Origin: a bacterium
GTDB lineage: Bacteria; Zhuqueibacterota; QNDG01; DSAB01
Direction of reading: 5' to 3'
Assembly: GCA_016931965.1 (NCBI GenBank)
Contig: JAFGDT010000073.1
Coordinates: forward strand, 1 to 62,799
Length of the DNA: 62,799 nucleotides
The position numbers were made by a program, and so were the translations under genes. This document shows positions 45,192 to 54,907 of the stretch, piece after piece (the first letter of the stretch is position 1; the number at the start of each line of letters is the position of its first letter). The notes below the pieces were generated by a model. It saw only the letters and a list, made by a program, of their open reading frames with translations. It was not told the DNA's origin and searched no databases.

Positions 45192-46592
45192 ATGGGCGGT
45201 ATTTTCAGTGTTGTATCCAAAGATGACTGTGTCGAAGACCTCTTTTACGGAACAGATTATCACTCACATCTCGGTACCCGGAGAGGCGGTTTGGCTGTGC
45301 TCAGCAAGGACGGCTTTTCGCGATCCATCCATAACATTGAAAATGCACAGTTTCGTTCCAAATTTGAAGATAAGATCCCCAAAATGGAAGGACACTCTGG
45401 AATCGGATGCATCAGTGACACAGAGGATCAACCGCTCATCATCAGTTCACATCTGGGTAAATTTGCCATTGTTACGGTGGGTCGAATCAACAACATGGAT
45501 CGGCTGATATCCGAGGCTTTCGATGATCGCTCCACCCATTTTTCGGAAATGAGTGAAGGTGAAATCAATCCGACGGAACTCGTCGCCACACTCATTACAA
45601 AGGAATCTACGTTTGAAGAGGGCATTCATCGGGCGCAAAAAGCCATTGACGGTTCCTGTACCCTTCTTCTGCTGACCGATCACGGTGTGTATGCTGCGCG
45701 GGATTTTTATGGACGCACACCCCTGGTCATTGGTGAAAAAAAGGGCGCCACCTGTGCAACGATGGAAACCTGTGTATTTCCCAACCTGGGATACCGTTTC
45801 AAGCATGAACTCGGCCCCGGCGAGGTGATGCTGCTGACGCCGGACTCTGCGGAGAAAAAGATTCCTCCGGAAAAGACACTGCGCATCTGTGCGTTTTTGT
45901 GGGTCTACTACGGATACCCGGCTTCCACTTACGAAGGGATGAACGTCGAAGTCATGAGAAACCGTAGCGGTGCAATACTGGCCCGCTACGACAACGTCGT
46001 TGTGGATATGGTGGCCGGCATCCCCGATTCAGGCATAGCACACGCCATCGGCTACGCCAATGAAGCCCAGCTCCCCTATCTCCGCCCTTTCGTGAAATAC
46101 ACGCCCACGTGGCCTCGCAGTTTTATGCCCCAGGATCAGGCTGTTCGTGATCTGGTCGCACGGATGAAGTTGATTCCGATCAGTAAGATCATCAAGAACA
46201 AGCGTCTCTTATTCTGTGAGGACTCCATCGTGCGCGGAACACAGTTGAAGGAAACCATTCAGCGCCTCTACGAATACGGCGCAAAAGAGGTGCACATGCG
46301 GCCGGCCTGTCCGCCTTTGATTTATGGATGCAAGTTTCTCAATTTTTCGAGATCACGTTCGGAGTTCGATCTGGCCGGGCGGAGAGCCATTCGCGAACTC
46401 GAGAACCGGGACGACAGCCCACTCGACGAATATGCCGATCCGGAGTCCGAGAAATACAGCGCCATGGTCGCTCATATTCAGAAACACCTCAAGCTGACCA
46501 CCTTGAAATACCAGACCATACCCTACATGCTCGAAGCAATCAATCTACCGAAAGAGAAGGTCTGCACCTACTGCTGGGATGGTGTGGGATAG
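45192..46592 (+). CDS. PurF (amidophosphoribosyltransferase) paralogue lacking the glutaminase Cys
   Basis: A 466-residue protein with the two-domain layout of B. subtilis-type PurF: an N-terminal Ntn glutaminase-like domain and a C-terminal phosphoribosyltransferase domain. The PRPP loop CEDSIVRGT is intact (342-350). Cysteines matching the four Fe-S ligands are C233, C373 or C380, C458 and C461 (KVCTYCWDG). However, the N-terminus is MGGIF instead of MCGI, so the catalytic Cys1 nucleophile is missing. It cannot hydrolyse glutamine by the standard route. It could use free ammonia, bind PRPP in another pathway, or be regulatory. Confidence 0.88.
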   Translation: MGGIFSVVSKDDCVEDLFYGTDYHSHLGTRRGGLAVLSKDGFSRSIHNIENAQFRSKFEDKIPKMEGHSGIGCISDTEDQPLIISSHLGKFAIVTVGRINNMDRLISEAFDDRSTHFSEMSEGEINPTELVATLITKESTFEEGIHRAQKAIDGSCTLLLLTDHGVYAARDFYGRTPLVIGEKKGATCATMETCVFPNLGYRFKHELGPGEVMLLTPDSAEKKIPPEKTLRICAFLWVYYGYPASTYEGMNVEVMRNRSGAILARYDNVVVDMVAGIPDSGIAHAIGYANEAQLPYLRPFVKYTPTWPRSFMPQDQAVRDLVARMKLIPISKIIKNKRLLFCEDSIVRGTQLKETIQRLYEYGAKEVHMRPACPPLIYGCKFLNFSRSRSEFDLAGRRAIRELENRDDSPLDEYADPESEKYSAMVAHIQKHLKLTTLKYQTIPYMLEAINLPKEKVCTYCWDGVG

Positions 46593-46733
46593 AATCAAGA
46601 GATCTTTCAATTGAATCAAACAAAGATAAATGATTGAGTCAATGATTTCATGGGGCTGCGCTCCAGGGTGAAAAAATTCATAACTTAACAAGAGCAAAAC
46701 CATAAAACCAAAATATAACAGGAGGCGCATGAG

Positions 46734-48755
46734 ATGACACCCTTTAAAGCATCCGTCGTATTCATAGCCGCCCTTGCCAGTGCATACCCCCAATCAATAC
46801 CGCTGCAAACAACCGCTCCATCCGACCAGTCCAACAATATCCGCCAGTATCTCACACGCGTTGCCGGCGAAATCACGGATCAATCGCTTACCGGCATCAA
46901 TACGCTGAATGAATGGCAGGATGTGCGCCCGCAGCGTTATCAAGAATTTATCGAAATGATGGGTCTCCTGGATGTACCGCTGACAGGTGAACGACCGCCT
47001 CTCAACGTTGAAACAGTCGGTACGATCCAAAAGAATGGATATCGCATCATCAAACTGTATTACGAATCCCTCCCCCAGCTCTATGTGCCGGCCAATCTCT
47101 ATGTTCCCGACAACATCAACGGTCCAGCGCCTGCTATCCTCTATCTCTGCGGTCATGCCCGGACCCAAAAAGTACACTATCAATCCCATGCGAGACGGTT
47201 TGCTCAGCTGGGTTTTGTCTGTCTCATCATTGAAACCATTCAATGGGGCGAAGTGCGGGGTGAACATTGGGGCTGTTATGCCAACGGCTGGTTTCACTGG
47301 TACAGCCGCGGCTACACACCGGGCGGGGTTGAGGTCTGGAACGCCATTCGGGGATTGGATTTATTATGCCAGCGTCCAGAAGTGGATGGCGAAAAGTTGG
47401 GTGTCACCGGCATCTCTGGCGGGGGCGCACAGACCTGGTTTGTTGCAGCCGCCGATCCAAGAATCAAAGCCGCAGCGCCGGTTTGCGGCGCCAGTACACT
47501 GGCCGCCCACATTCTCACGAGGACGATTGACGGCCACTGCGACTGCATGGTGCCGATCAACACCTATTTGCGGGATTTTCCCGATATCGGCGCCTTGATT
47601 GCACCACGGCCGCTGCTTGTCTGCCAGGCTGACCGGGACGGTCTGAATACGATAGAATCGGTTAGAGAAATCGTTCAAAAAGTCAAGTCCATCTACGATC
47701 TATACAATATGCCCGATCAGATCACACTTGTGGAAACGCCGGGCGGCCATTCGTATCATCCCCTCTCGCGCAACAGGATCTTCTCTTTCTTTATGAAGCA
47801 TTTACAGGGAAAAGAGGTTTCCTACACGGAAATCGATGACAGTGATTTTTCAGAGATGGTGCCATTCTCGGAAGAAGAACTCCGTGTATATATCGACGGT
47901 CCACCGCCTGATGACCGTACAAAAACGATTCAGGACGCTTTCATTACCCTGCCAGATCCTCCTCAAATTACCAGCATTTCCGAATTGAATTCATTCCGCG
48001 GGGAAGTTTTAACATTCCTGAGCACCAGGACTTTCGGATCTTTTCCACGTGAACCGGAAGCTTTAGACCCCCGGCTGGAATTCCGAACATGGGACGGCGG
48101 AAAATACGGGCGAACGGTATACAGTTACGTTTCGGAAAAAGGCTGGCGGTTGAAAGCGGACATTCGCTGGCAAACCCCGCAGGATACAAAAAGTCCGATT
48201 CTGATCGCTCTGCGCAGTCCGGATGAAAAGCGCGGGGCTTCTGAGGAATTTGTGGCGGAATTTGCAGAACCGGTTACTGTCGTTTATTTGGAAACACGCG
48301 GTGTGGGAGAAATGGGATGGGCGCCGGAACTGCAGTGGCATGTTCGCCGTGCCGCAGCATGGACCGGCCGAACCGTAGCCAGCATGCGTATTTATGACCT
48401 GTTACGCTGTATTGACTTTTTGAAAATGCTGCCGGGTGTGGATCCCGACAAGATCGGCATTGCAGCCAGAGACGAGATGACGGTTGTCGCCCTCTATGCG
48501 GCACTGCTTAACGGCGGCATTCACACTGTCGTGATAAAAAATCCGCCCAGAACACAAAATGCACCGAGCAGCCCGGATGGTCGCGGCGAAACCATCGAAC
48601 TGCTGAACTGCCTGCGCATGACCGATATTTACCAGATCCCTGCTCTGTTGTTTCCTATGAACATGGTGTTCGTCGGCGAGTTACCCGAATCCTACCAATG
48701 GTCTATAGAGATATATCAAACCCTTGGCCGAGCGGATGCGATGACATACAAATGA
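46734..48755 (+). CDS. Secreted acetylxylan-esterase-like alpha/beta hydrolase
   Basis: A 673-residue protein with a signal peptide (MTPFKASVVFIAALASAYPQ). The first hydrolase domain has the nucleophile elbow GISGGGAQT near residue 225, DRDGLN (acid region) and ETPGGHSYH (His), as in large carbohydrate esterases of the Abhydrolase_7 / CE-type. A second C-terminal alpha/beta-like domain (about 420-660, ADIRWQTPQDTKSPILIAL) lacks an obvious serine elbow. It is probably periplasmic or extracellular and deacylates plant or algal polysaccharide. GGAGG lies upstream of the ATG. Confidence 0.82.
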   Translation: MTPFKASVVFIAALASAYPQSIPLQTTAPSDQSNNIRQYLTRVAGEITDQSLTGINTLNEWQDVRPQRYQEFIEMMGLLDVPLTGERPPLNVETVGTIQKNGYRIIKLYYESLPQLYVPANLYVPDNINGPAPAILYLCGHARTQKVHYQSHARRFAQLGFVCLIIETIQWGEVRGEHWGCYANGWFHWYSRGYTPGGVEVWNAIRGLDLLCQRPEVDGEKLGVTGISGGGAQTWFVAAADPRIKAAAPVCGASTLAAHILTRTIDGHCDCMVPINTYLRDFPDIGALIAPRPLLVCQADRDGLNTIESVREIVQKVKSIYDLYNMPDQITLVETPGGHSYHPLSRNRIFSFFMKHLQGKEVSYTEIDDSDFSEMVPFSEEELRVYIDGPPPDDRTKTIQDAFITLPDPPQITSISELNSFRGEVLTFLSTRTFGSFPREPEALDPRLEFRTWDGGKYGRTVYSYVSEKGWRLKADIRWQTPQDTKSPILIALRSPDEKRGASEEFVAEFAEPVTVVYLETRGVGEMGWAPELQWHVRRAAAWTGRTVASMRIYDLLRCIDFLKMLPGVDPDKIGIAARDEMTVVALYAALLNGGIHTVVIKNPPRTQNAPSSPDGRGETIELLNCLRMTDIYQIPALLFPMNMVFVGELPESYQWSIEIYQTLGRADAMTYK

Positions 48756-48809
48756 ATCCCCGGCAGCAGAAAAAGAATTTGATGATACAGCAACGGTGAT
48801 GGTATAACC

Positions 48810-48843
48810 ATCGGATTGAACAGACCATGCTGTTCATCCCGAT
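48810..48843. repeat. Hairpin between the esterase and fucosidase genes
   Basis: ATCGG-ATT-GAACAG-ACCATG-CTGTTC-ATC-CCGAT folds as a two-part stem (ATCGG/CCGAT and GAACAG/CTGTTC). A smaller ATGGT/ACCAT hairpin precedes it. There is no T run, so it may be a processing or stabilising hairpin rather than a terminator. Confidence 0.4.
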
Positions 48844-48876
48844 ATTGATGATCAAATAAAAATCAGGAGAAAAAAG

Positions 48877-50349
48877 TTGAACCCCAAAAAATGGTTGCGA
48901 ACAATCCTATTCTGTTCATGTTTAACCCTCCTCCATTCATGTGCAAAAAATCCCCCCGATATCCCTGCCAATCAAGTGGTCCCCACTGAACATCAAATTG
49001 CGTATCAGGAAATGGAAATGATTGGATTTGTGCATTTTACAGTAAACACGTTTACAGGCAGGGAATGGGGATATGGAGATGAATCGCCGGATCTTTTTAA
49101 TCCCACAGCATTGGATGCAAATCAATGGGCCAGAGTGGCAAAAGAGACTGGCATGAAACAATTGATTCTGACTGCAAAACACCACGACGGATTTTGCTTA
49201 TGGCCGAGTCAATATACCGACCATTCTGTTAAAAGCAGTCCGTGGAAAGGGGGTAATGGAGATGTGGTCAGAGAATTTGTCAACGCGTGTCATGAATACG
49301 GATTGAAAGTCGGCCTTTATCTTTCCCCCTGGGATCGGAATCATGCTGACTACGGTCATCCACGCTATCTGACCTATTACAAAAATCAATTGAAAGAATT
49401 GCTCAGTCGATACGGTGAGATTTCAGAAATCTGGTTCGACGGGGCCAATGGAGGAACCGGATACTACGGAGGCGCCCGAGAAGAGAGAAGAATCGACAGA
49501 ACTTCATACTATCAATGGCCTGAAATCATAACATTGACCAAACAGTTACAGCCGAACAGTCTTATTTTCTCGGATGCCGGTCCGGATATTCGATGGATAG
49601 GCAATGAGAAAGGATTTGCCGGTGAAACGTGCTGGTCAATGCTCAACAGCGATGACATCATCGTCGGAGCAGCAGACCCGGCCTATCTGAATACCGGCGA
49701 TTCCCACGGAGCAAAATGGGTGGTCGGCGAGTGTGATGTATCGATAAGACCCGGCTGGTTTTATCACGAAGATGAAGACAGTCTGGTTAAAACACCCCAA
49801 CAATTGGTGGACATTTATTATCGATCGGTTGGCAGAAACGGCGTTCTGTTGTTGAACATCCCTCCGGATAAGAGAGGCCTGTTTCATGAAAAGGACATCC
49901 AGGTCCTGAAGGAATTCAGAGAAATCCTGGATGAAACGTTCAAAGTCAATCTGGCTGAAGGGAAACATGTTGTATCGAGCAATTATCGGTTGAACCACGA
50001 AAAGTTTTCGCCCGCGAACATGCTCGATGGAGACAACAGGACCTATTGGGCAACAGATGACGGTACATTCCAGGCGACTCTGGAGATCGATTTGGAAAAC
50101 GAAATCCTTTTTGACCGGGTCATGATACAGGAACCGATAAAGCTCGGCCAGAGGATATCCGAATTCTCGGTTGAATGTGATGTGCAAAATGAATGGACTC
50201 CGATAGCACAGGGGATGACTGTCGGGCATAAAAGAATATTGAGGATCCAACCCGTACAAACACGTAAAGTTCGATTAATCATTACAGAATCAAATAATAT
50301 ACCGGCCATATCCAATTTTGGTCTTTACAAAGCATCTGAAAAAGAATGA
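48877..50349 (+). CDS. Alpha-L-fucosidase (GH29) lipoprotein with F5/8C domain
   Basis: A 490-residue protein with a lipoprotein signal (LLHSC, C22). The GH29 catalytic barrel covers about residues 45-345: the substrate pocket KHHDGFCLWPS (102-104 are HHD), SPWDRN, and the nucleophile D188 in EIWFDGANGG. A C-terminal discoidin/CBM32-like domain (about 355-485, SPANMLDGDNRTYWATDDG) probably binds sugar. The start is TTG with AGGAG upstream. It would release fucose from glycans at the cell surface. Confidence 0.95.
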   Translation: MNPKKWLRTILFCSCLTLLHSCAKNPPDIPANQVVPTEHQIAYQEMEMIGFVHFTVNTFTGREWGYGDESPDLFNPTALDANQWARVAKETGMKQLILTAKHHDGFCLWPSQYTDHSVKSSPWKGGNGDVVREFVNACHEYGLKVGLYLSPWDRNHADYGHPRYLTYYKNQLKELLSRYGEISEIWFDGANGGTGYYGGAREERRIDRTSYYQWPEIITLTKQLQPNSLIFSDAGPDIRWIGNEKGFAGETCWSMLNSDDIIVGAADPAYLNTGDSHGAKWVVGECDVSIRPGWFYHEDEDSLVKTPQQLVDIYYRSVGRNGVLLLNIPPDKRGLFHEKDIQVLKEFREILDETFKVNLAEGKHVVSSNYRLNHEKFSPANMLDGDNRTYWATDDGTFQATLEIDLENEILFDRVMIQEPIKLGQRISEFSVECDVQNEWTPIAQGMTVGHKRILRIQPVQTRKVRLIITESNNIPAISNFGLYKASEKE

Positions 50350-50437
50350 ACCAGACCGGATGAATTGTACAAGGTTTGATCATTTTTATAAATAATCCAT
50401 AGAAATGAAATCCCATTCAATAAAAGGGAGGAAAGCA

Positions 50438-51694
50438 ATGGAAAAATTCACAATTGTTATGTTAGGAATCATCGTGATCGGTTTGTGTCTGTTTCACCGA
50501 CCACCTTCAGCTCTGGCGCAGCCCGAAATGCAAGGAGAAACCTTTCCCGTCACCGTCGAAGAACCTGAGAACGGAAGTATCCGTGTTGAGCCTGCCATTC
50601 CGGATGACGGGAATGTGGCTACAGGAACCGTACTCACCATAACCACTTCTCCTGCGGATGGCTATCTCCTCGACAGCGGTTACTATTACAATCCCGGCGA
50701 GGGAGCATGGCGCCTGTATCATGAATCCACAGAACCGCTATTTCAAATAACGGTGGATAGAGAAAAAGTGATCGGTGCGTCGTTTATTGAAGCAGAAGTA
50801 CTGGAGGGATTCACCGTCATTCAGGATGTGGTTTATGCCCAGCCCGGTGTAAAAAAACTGAAATACGATGTCTTTTCACCCGATGAGGCTAAAAACCTTC
50901 CCTGTGTTGTCATCATTCATGGCGGCGGGTGGTCGGCCAATACCGAGGACATTATGCGCGGTCTGGCCCGTGAGCTGGTCAGAACCGGCGATTATGTAGT
51001 ATTCAGCATCGATTACCGCTGGATTGGAAATCAGGATGGCGATGAAGAGCCCAACACCATGGCGGATCTGATCGAAGACGTGTACGGCGCCGTTGCCCAT
51101 ATTCAAGAGCATGCCCGGGAATACGGCGGGGATCCGACAAAGATAGCCATCACCGGCGACAGTGCCGGCGGCCATTTATCGGCTGCGGCGATCAACATGA
51201 CCGATATGATCGGTGACGGCGGATTTGGCGTGCAGGAAGGCATCTTTGAATACAAACCGACTTACATCCCCAGGGTCAAATCGGTGGAGCATGTGCGCAA
51301 AGAAATCATGCAGGCCATTCAGGTGGCCGCACCCAGTTACGGCGTGTTTGCCGGCGACCTCCTGCAGCGTTTTGCAGGCGACAATCCCGATCCATGGCTG
51401 AGAGCCATTTCACCGATTGATCATATTCCCAATATCAAAGAACGCGCCGTTCCCCAGCTGCTGCTGCGCGGAACAAGCGACATGCTCATTCAGCACGGAC
51501 CTGTACAGGCCTATGCGGATGCGCTGAAAGCAGCCGGCCAGAGTGTGGAATATGTACAGGTTGAGGGGGCCAATCATGCCTTTTTCGACTGGAAACCCGA
51601 TGCACAGACCAAGGCCACGTTTGTGAAATTTGGCGTGCCCTACGCCGCCAAAATGAAATCATTTTTTGACACTGTATTTTATCCAGAAAAATAA
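50438..51694 (+). CDS. Secreted esterase/lipase (BD-FAE-like) with N-terminal beta repeat
   Basis: A 418-residue protein with a signal peptide cleaved near SALAQ. An about 80-residue domain rich in beta structure (VEEPENGSIRVEPAIPDDG...TVLTITTSPADGYLL) resembles the divergent InlB B-repeat. It is followed by an alpha/beta hydrolase with the oxyanion motif VVIIHGGGWS, nucleophile GDSAGGHLSAA, and acid/His near DMLIQHGP and GANHAFFDW. It probably cleaves sugar acyl or feruloyl esters. GGGAGG before 50438 selects this start over 50405. Confidence 0.87.
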   Translation: MEKFTIVMLGIIVIGLCLFHRPPSALAQPEMQGETFPVTVEEPENGSIRVEPAIPDDGNVATGTVLTITTSPADGYLLDSGYYYNPGEGAWRLYHESTEPLFQITVDREKVIGASFIEAEVLEGFTVIQDVVYAQPGVKKLKYDVFSPDEAKNLPCVVIIHGGGWSANTEDIMRGLARELVRTGDYVVFSIDYRWIGNQDGDEEPNTMADLIEDVYGAVAHIQEHAREYGGDPTKIAITGDSAGGHLSAAAINMTDMIGDGGFGVQEGIFEYKPTYIPRVKSVEHVRKEIMQAIQVAAPSYGVFAGDLLQRFAGDNPDPWLRAISPIDHIPNIKERAVPQLLLRGTSDMLIQHGPVQAYADALKAAGQSVEYVQVEGANHAFFDWKPDAQTKATFVKFGVPYAAKMKSFFDTVFYPEK

Positions 51695-51793
51695 GAATCG
51701 TGAATCCGATGGAAACAAAGCTTCTCAATATCATTCTACAAAGGATCGATTCTCATGAGAATCGAGACCACTTTTAAATAAAAGGGAAAAGAA

Positions 51794-52171
51794 ATGGTTC
51801 GTATCACAAAAATATTTCTGTTGTTGATTACGCCAATCATGATATTTATCAGCTGCATAGAAGAAAAAAATACCCTGAACAATTACCTGGATGATGTTGA
51901 ACTCCAATTTGAGACCAATCAATTGGAAAACATCAAAATGGCTTTGAAGGATGCACTTACACTATCATCGGAGGAACTCGAATCAAAACGTTACGAAGAC
52001 TATACCGGAACACCCAACCAGTGGGACCTGCGCACCCTTTTCGAGAAACACTTTATGCCGGACGATCCACAGAAAAAACTCGGAGAAAATTTTTACACGG
52101 ACATCAAATCGGAGGATGTTCAGAATACAATTCGTCATATCTATGAGAAGTTAACTACCATAGAGCCATAA
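51794..52171 (+). CDS. Small putative lipoprotein (125 aa)
   Basis: Signal peptide MVRITKIFLLLITPIMIF followed by the lipobox FISC (Cys about residue 21). The mature protein is a charged helical polypeptide with LENIKMALKDALTLSSEELESK. No family recognised. It lies between the secreted esterase and the glycosyltransferase; AAAGGGAAAAGAA precedes the ATG. Confidence 0.7.
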   Translation: MVRITKIFLLLITPIMIFISCIEEKNTLNNYLDDVELQFETNQLENIKMALKDALTLSSEELESKRYEDYTGTPNQWDLRTLFEKHFMPDDPQKKLGENFYTDIKSEDVQNTIRHIYEKLTTIEP

Positions 52172-52274
52172 AATAACATCTAATTTGCTGAATGATATTT
52201 TACATTCTGCCGAAAAAGAGAAGTTATAAGACATAAATAACACAAATAAGGGACGAAAACCAAAGCGTCAATAC

Positions 52275-53819
52275 ATGAAGAATAAACATCAACAAATTAA
52301 AAAAGAGACTTATGGCCTGTGGATTATTCTCGGTTTTATTTTATTGAAATGCTTGATCCACATCCTCAGCAACACGGCGTTTGCTTACAGCATTTTCCGC
52401 GACGAATTTTACTATCTGGCCTGCGCTGACCATCTGGATATCGGATATGTGGATCACCCACCTCTCTCGATTTGGATATTGGTTGTGAACCGGTTCCTGT
52501 TGGGAGATTCGCTGATTGCCGTCCGATTTTTGCCTGTCCTTTTCGGCGTTTTAACCCTCTACATTGTAGGGCCAATTGTCCGGGAATTGAAAGGCGGTAA
52601 AATGGCTTTCATTCTGGCGGGAACCGGGATTGCCATATCTCCGGTCATTCTGGCCATGAACAATTTTTATTCGATGAACAGCATCGACATTTTCCTGTGG
52701 ACACTGGCAGCATGGATTTTCATTAAACTGATCAAAACGCAAAAACCGAAATTCTGGATTTCAATGGGCATGATTCTGGGATTGGGTCTTTTAAATAAAA
52801 TAAGCATGGGATGGTTTGCGATCGGTTTGGCAGTGGCGGTTGTACTCACAGACTTAAGGAATTCTTTAAAAACAAAATGGCCGTATATCTCCGTTTTGAT
52901 AGCCTTCCTCTGCTTTTCTCCATACCTGATCTGGAATATCCAAAACGATTTTGCTCATCTGGAATTTATGCAGAATGCTTCAGGACTGAAATATGCGGGC
53001 ATGAACCCGATTGTTTTAATGAGCAACCAGTTTCTTCTGATGTCCCCTTTCGGATTTATCCTCTGGTTACTGGGCATGGTCGGCATTTTCTGGAACAAAA
53101 ACCTGAAACCATACCGCCCCGTTGTCATCATCGGATGGACGACCATGATCATACTGATCATCAACTGGAACAGCAAACCGGAGTATCTCTCCCCCACCAT
53201 ACCCATGATCATTCCATTGGGTGCCCTCTTCGTTGAACGCACATTCAAAAAATGGGTCAACGTCTGTTTTGCCCTGCTGCTTGGAATGACCATTTTGACG
53301 ATTCCCATGGCCTTGCCGATGCTTCCTGTTGAAACCTATATCAAATTCAGTCAAACACTGGGTTTGACACACCCCAACACGGAATCAAAAGAATTAAATA
53401 CACTTCCCCAGCATTATGCGGACATGTTCGGCTGGGAAAACATGGCTGAACAGGTATCAAAAGCCTATGAAACCCTGCCCGACACTGAAAAAGCGGATGC
53501 CGTTGTATTGACGCAGAATTACGGGGAAGCGTCCGCACTGGAGTATTACCGGAAACAATATCCTTTGCCCCGGGTTCTCTGTCCGCACAACAATTACTGG
53601 CTCTGGGGATTGAAACGGGCTGGAAAATCCCCTGATACTTTTCTCATTCTGGGTGGCCGATTCGAGGATCATGTCGGCAACTTTGAATCTCTACAAACCA
53701 TGGCAACAATACAGTGTCGATATTGCATGCCGTATGAAAACAACTTGAACCTTTTTTTGGGCAAACAGTTTAAGGGCGATTTTGAATCATACTGGAATGG
53801 TAAAAAGAATTTTATGTAA
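52275..53819 (+). CDS. GT39/ArnT-like membrane glycosyltransferase
   Basis: A 514-residue polytopic membrane protein with about ten TM helices. The first luminal/periplasmic loop has the acidic pair FRDEFYYLACADHLDIGYVDHPPLS (acidic residues near 38-60), typical of lipid-phosphate-sugar-dependent PMT/ArnT transferases. A periplasmic C-terminal region (about 385-510) follows. It would transfer a sugar from a polyprenyl-phosphate carrier to lipid or protein outside the cytoplasm. The acceptor is unknown. Confidence 0.87.
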   Translation: MKNKHQQIKKETYGLWIILGFILLKCLIHILSNTAFAYSIFRDEFYYLACADHLDIGYVDHPPLSIWILVVNRFLLGDSLIAVRFLPVLFGVLTLYIVGPIVRELKGGKMAFILAGTGIAISPVILAMNNFYSMNSIDIFLWTLAAWIFIKLIKTQKPKFWISMGMILGLGLLNKISMGWFAIGLAVAVVLTDLRNSLKTKWPYISVLIAFLCFSPYLIWNIQNDFAHLEFMQNASGLKYAGMNPIVLMSNQFLLMSPFGFILWLLGMVGIFWNKNLKPYRPVVIIGWTTMIILIINWNSKPEYLSPTIPMIIPLGALFVERTFKKWVNVCFALLLGMTILTIPMALPMLPVETYIKFSQTLGLTHPNTESKELNTLPQHYADMFGWENMAEQVSKAYETLPDTEKADAVVLTQNYGEASALEYYRKQYPLPRVLCPHNNYWLWGLKRAGKSPDTFLILGGRFEDHVGNFESLQTMATIQCRYCMPYENNLNLFLGKQFKGDFESYWNGKKNFM

Positions 53820-53858
53820 AGAAACGGTATCCAAAAATTTTGATATGAGGAAGAAGAA

Positions 53859-53890
53859 GTCATTCCCGCACTGTTTAAACGGGAATCCAG
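53859..53890. repeat. REP-like palindrome (CATTCCCG type)
   Basis: GTCATTCCCG and CGGGAATCCAG are inverted around CACTGTTTAAA. The same family occurs twice at 58322-58400. This sequence directly precedes and partly overlaps the longest possible frame of the following gene, which argues for a later start there. Confidence 0.6.
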
Positions 53891-53908
53891 GTGTGGGAAA
53901 TTCTTTTT

Positions 53909-54907
53909 GTGAAAAACAAGAAAGATAAAATTGTAAAAATCTCCCATTCGCAAAACGATACAATAAACTGGTTGCTCAGGGGCGACATTTCCATCCGATG
54001 GCAGGTCATGCGGGATCTGCTCGATAGCCCGAAACAGGAATGGCAGACCGTGCAGGCCAGATTGCCCGATGAAGGTTGGTGCCAGCAGATCCTGAAATAT
54101 CGGAACGCATCGGGTCGATGGACGCCGCGTCTCTACGGAAAGAAATGGATCTCCACGACCTACTCGCTGGTCCTGCTCCGCAGAATGGGGCTCCCTCCCC
54201 ATTATCCGGCTGCTGTCGAATCCTGCCGGCTCTTCCTGGATGAGGCCCTGTGGCACGACGGCGGCATCAACATCTCGGTCTCTCTGAACAGGAGTGAAAC
54301 CTGTGTGACGGGGTTTGTTCTGGCCCTCCTCTCATGGTTTCGGGTGGAGGATCCCCGCTGTGAACGCATCGTTGAATTCCTGCTCAACGAGCAGATGAAA
54401 GACGGAGGCTGGAACTGTATGCGCTGTCAAGGTGCTGTGCACAGTTCGTTTCACACGACGATCAATGTACTGGAAGGTCTGCGTGAGTATGCTGCAACAG
54501 GAGGGAAATATACTGCAGTCACTCTCGAAGCCGAAGCCAGAGCCAGAGAATTCTTCATGCAACACCGGCTCTACAGATCACACCGAACGGGTGAAGTGGC
54601 GAATCCCGCCTTCACCCGGTTCTCATTCCCGCCCCGCTGGCATCATGATGTCCTGCGCACACTGGATTATTTCCAGGCATGCAAGGCACCGTACGATGAG
54701 CGCTTCGAGGATCCGGTTGGTCTGATACGAAAAAAGCAGACCCGAAACGGACGCTGGCTTTTGCAGAACCGCCATCCGGGTCAAACCTATTTCGAGATGG
54801 AAAAGACCGGTGAAGAAAGCCGCTGGAATACGCTCAGAGCGCTCCGTGTGCTGAAATGGTGGGACCATATAAAACAAAATGATGAACAATCGGACACAAT
54901 CAAATAG
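53909..54907 (+). CDS. Squalene/terpene-cyclase-like alpha-toroid protein
   Basis: About 332 residues of helical repeats with cyclase/prenyltransferase-like features. These are QW-type segments (EQMKDGGWNC, RNASGRWTP, TRNGRWLLQN) and WISTTYSLVLLRRMGLPP, which recur in an alpha-alpha toroid. The catalytic DxDD motif of squalene-hopene cyclases is not seen, so it may be a polysaccharide- or lipid-binding relative rather than a cyclase. The start is uncertain (GTG at 53909 or 53891). The next gene overlaps its end. Confidence 0.7.
   Translation: MKNKKDKIVKISHSQNDTINWLLRGDISIRWQVMRDLLDSPKQEWQTVQARLPDEGWCQQILKYRNASGRWTPRLYGKKWISTTYSLVLLRRMGLPPHYPAAVESCRLFLDEALWHDGGINISVSLNRSETCVTGFVLALLSWFRVEDPRCERIVEFLLNEQMKDGGWNCMRCQGAVHSSFHTTINVLEGLREYAATGGKYTAVTLEAEARAREFFMQHRLYRSHRTGEVANPAFTRFSFPPRWHHDVLRTLDYFQACKAPYDERFEDPVGLIRKKQTRNGRWLLQNRHPGQTYFEMEKTGEESRWNTLRALRVLKWWDHIKQNDEQSDTIK

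Noticed and set aside
45181-45507. Alternative ATG and frame 11 nt upstream of the PurF-like start
   Set aside because: It gives a short out-of-frame peptide without similarity, whereas the 45192 frame shows PurF domains throughout.
53859-53890. Intrinsic terminator after the GT39-type gene
   Set aside because: The palindrome has no T run and matches a dispersed repeat family found twice more in the window.
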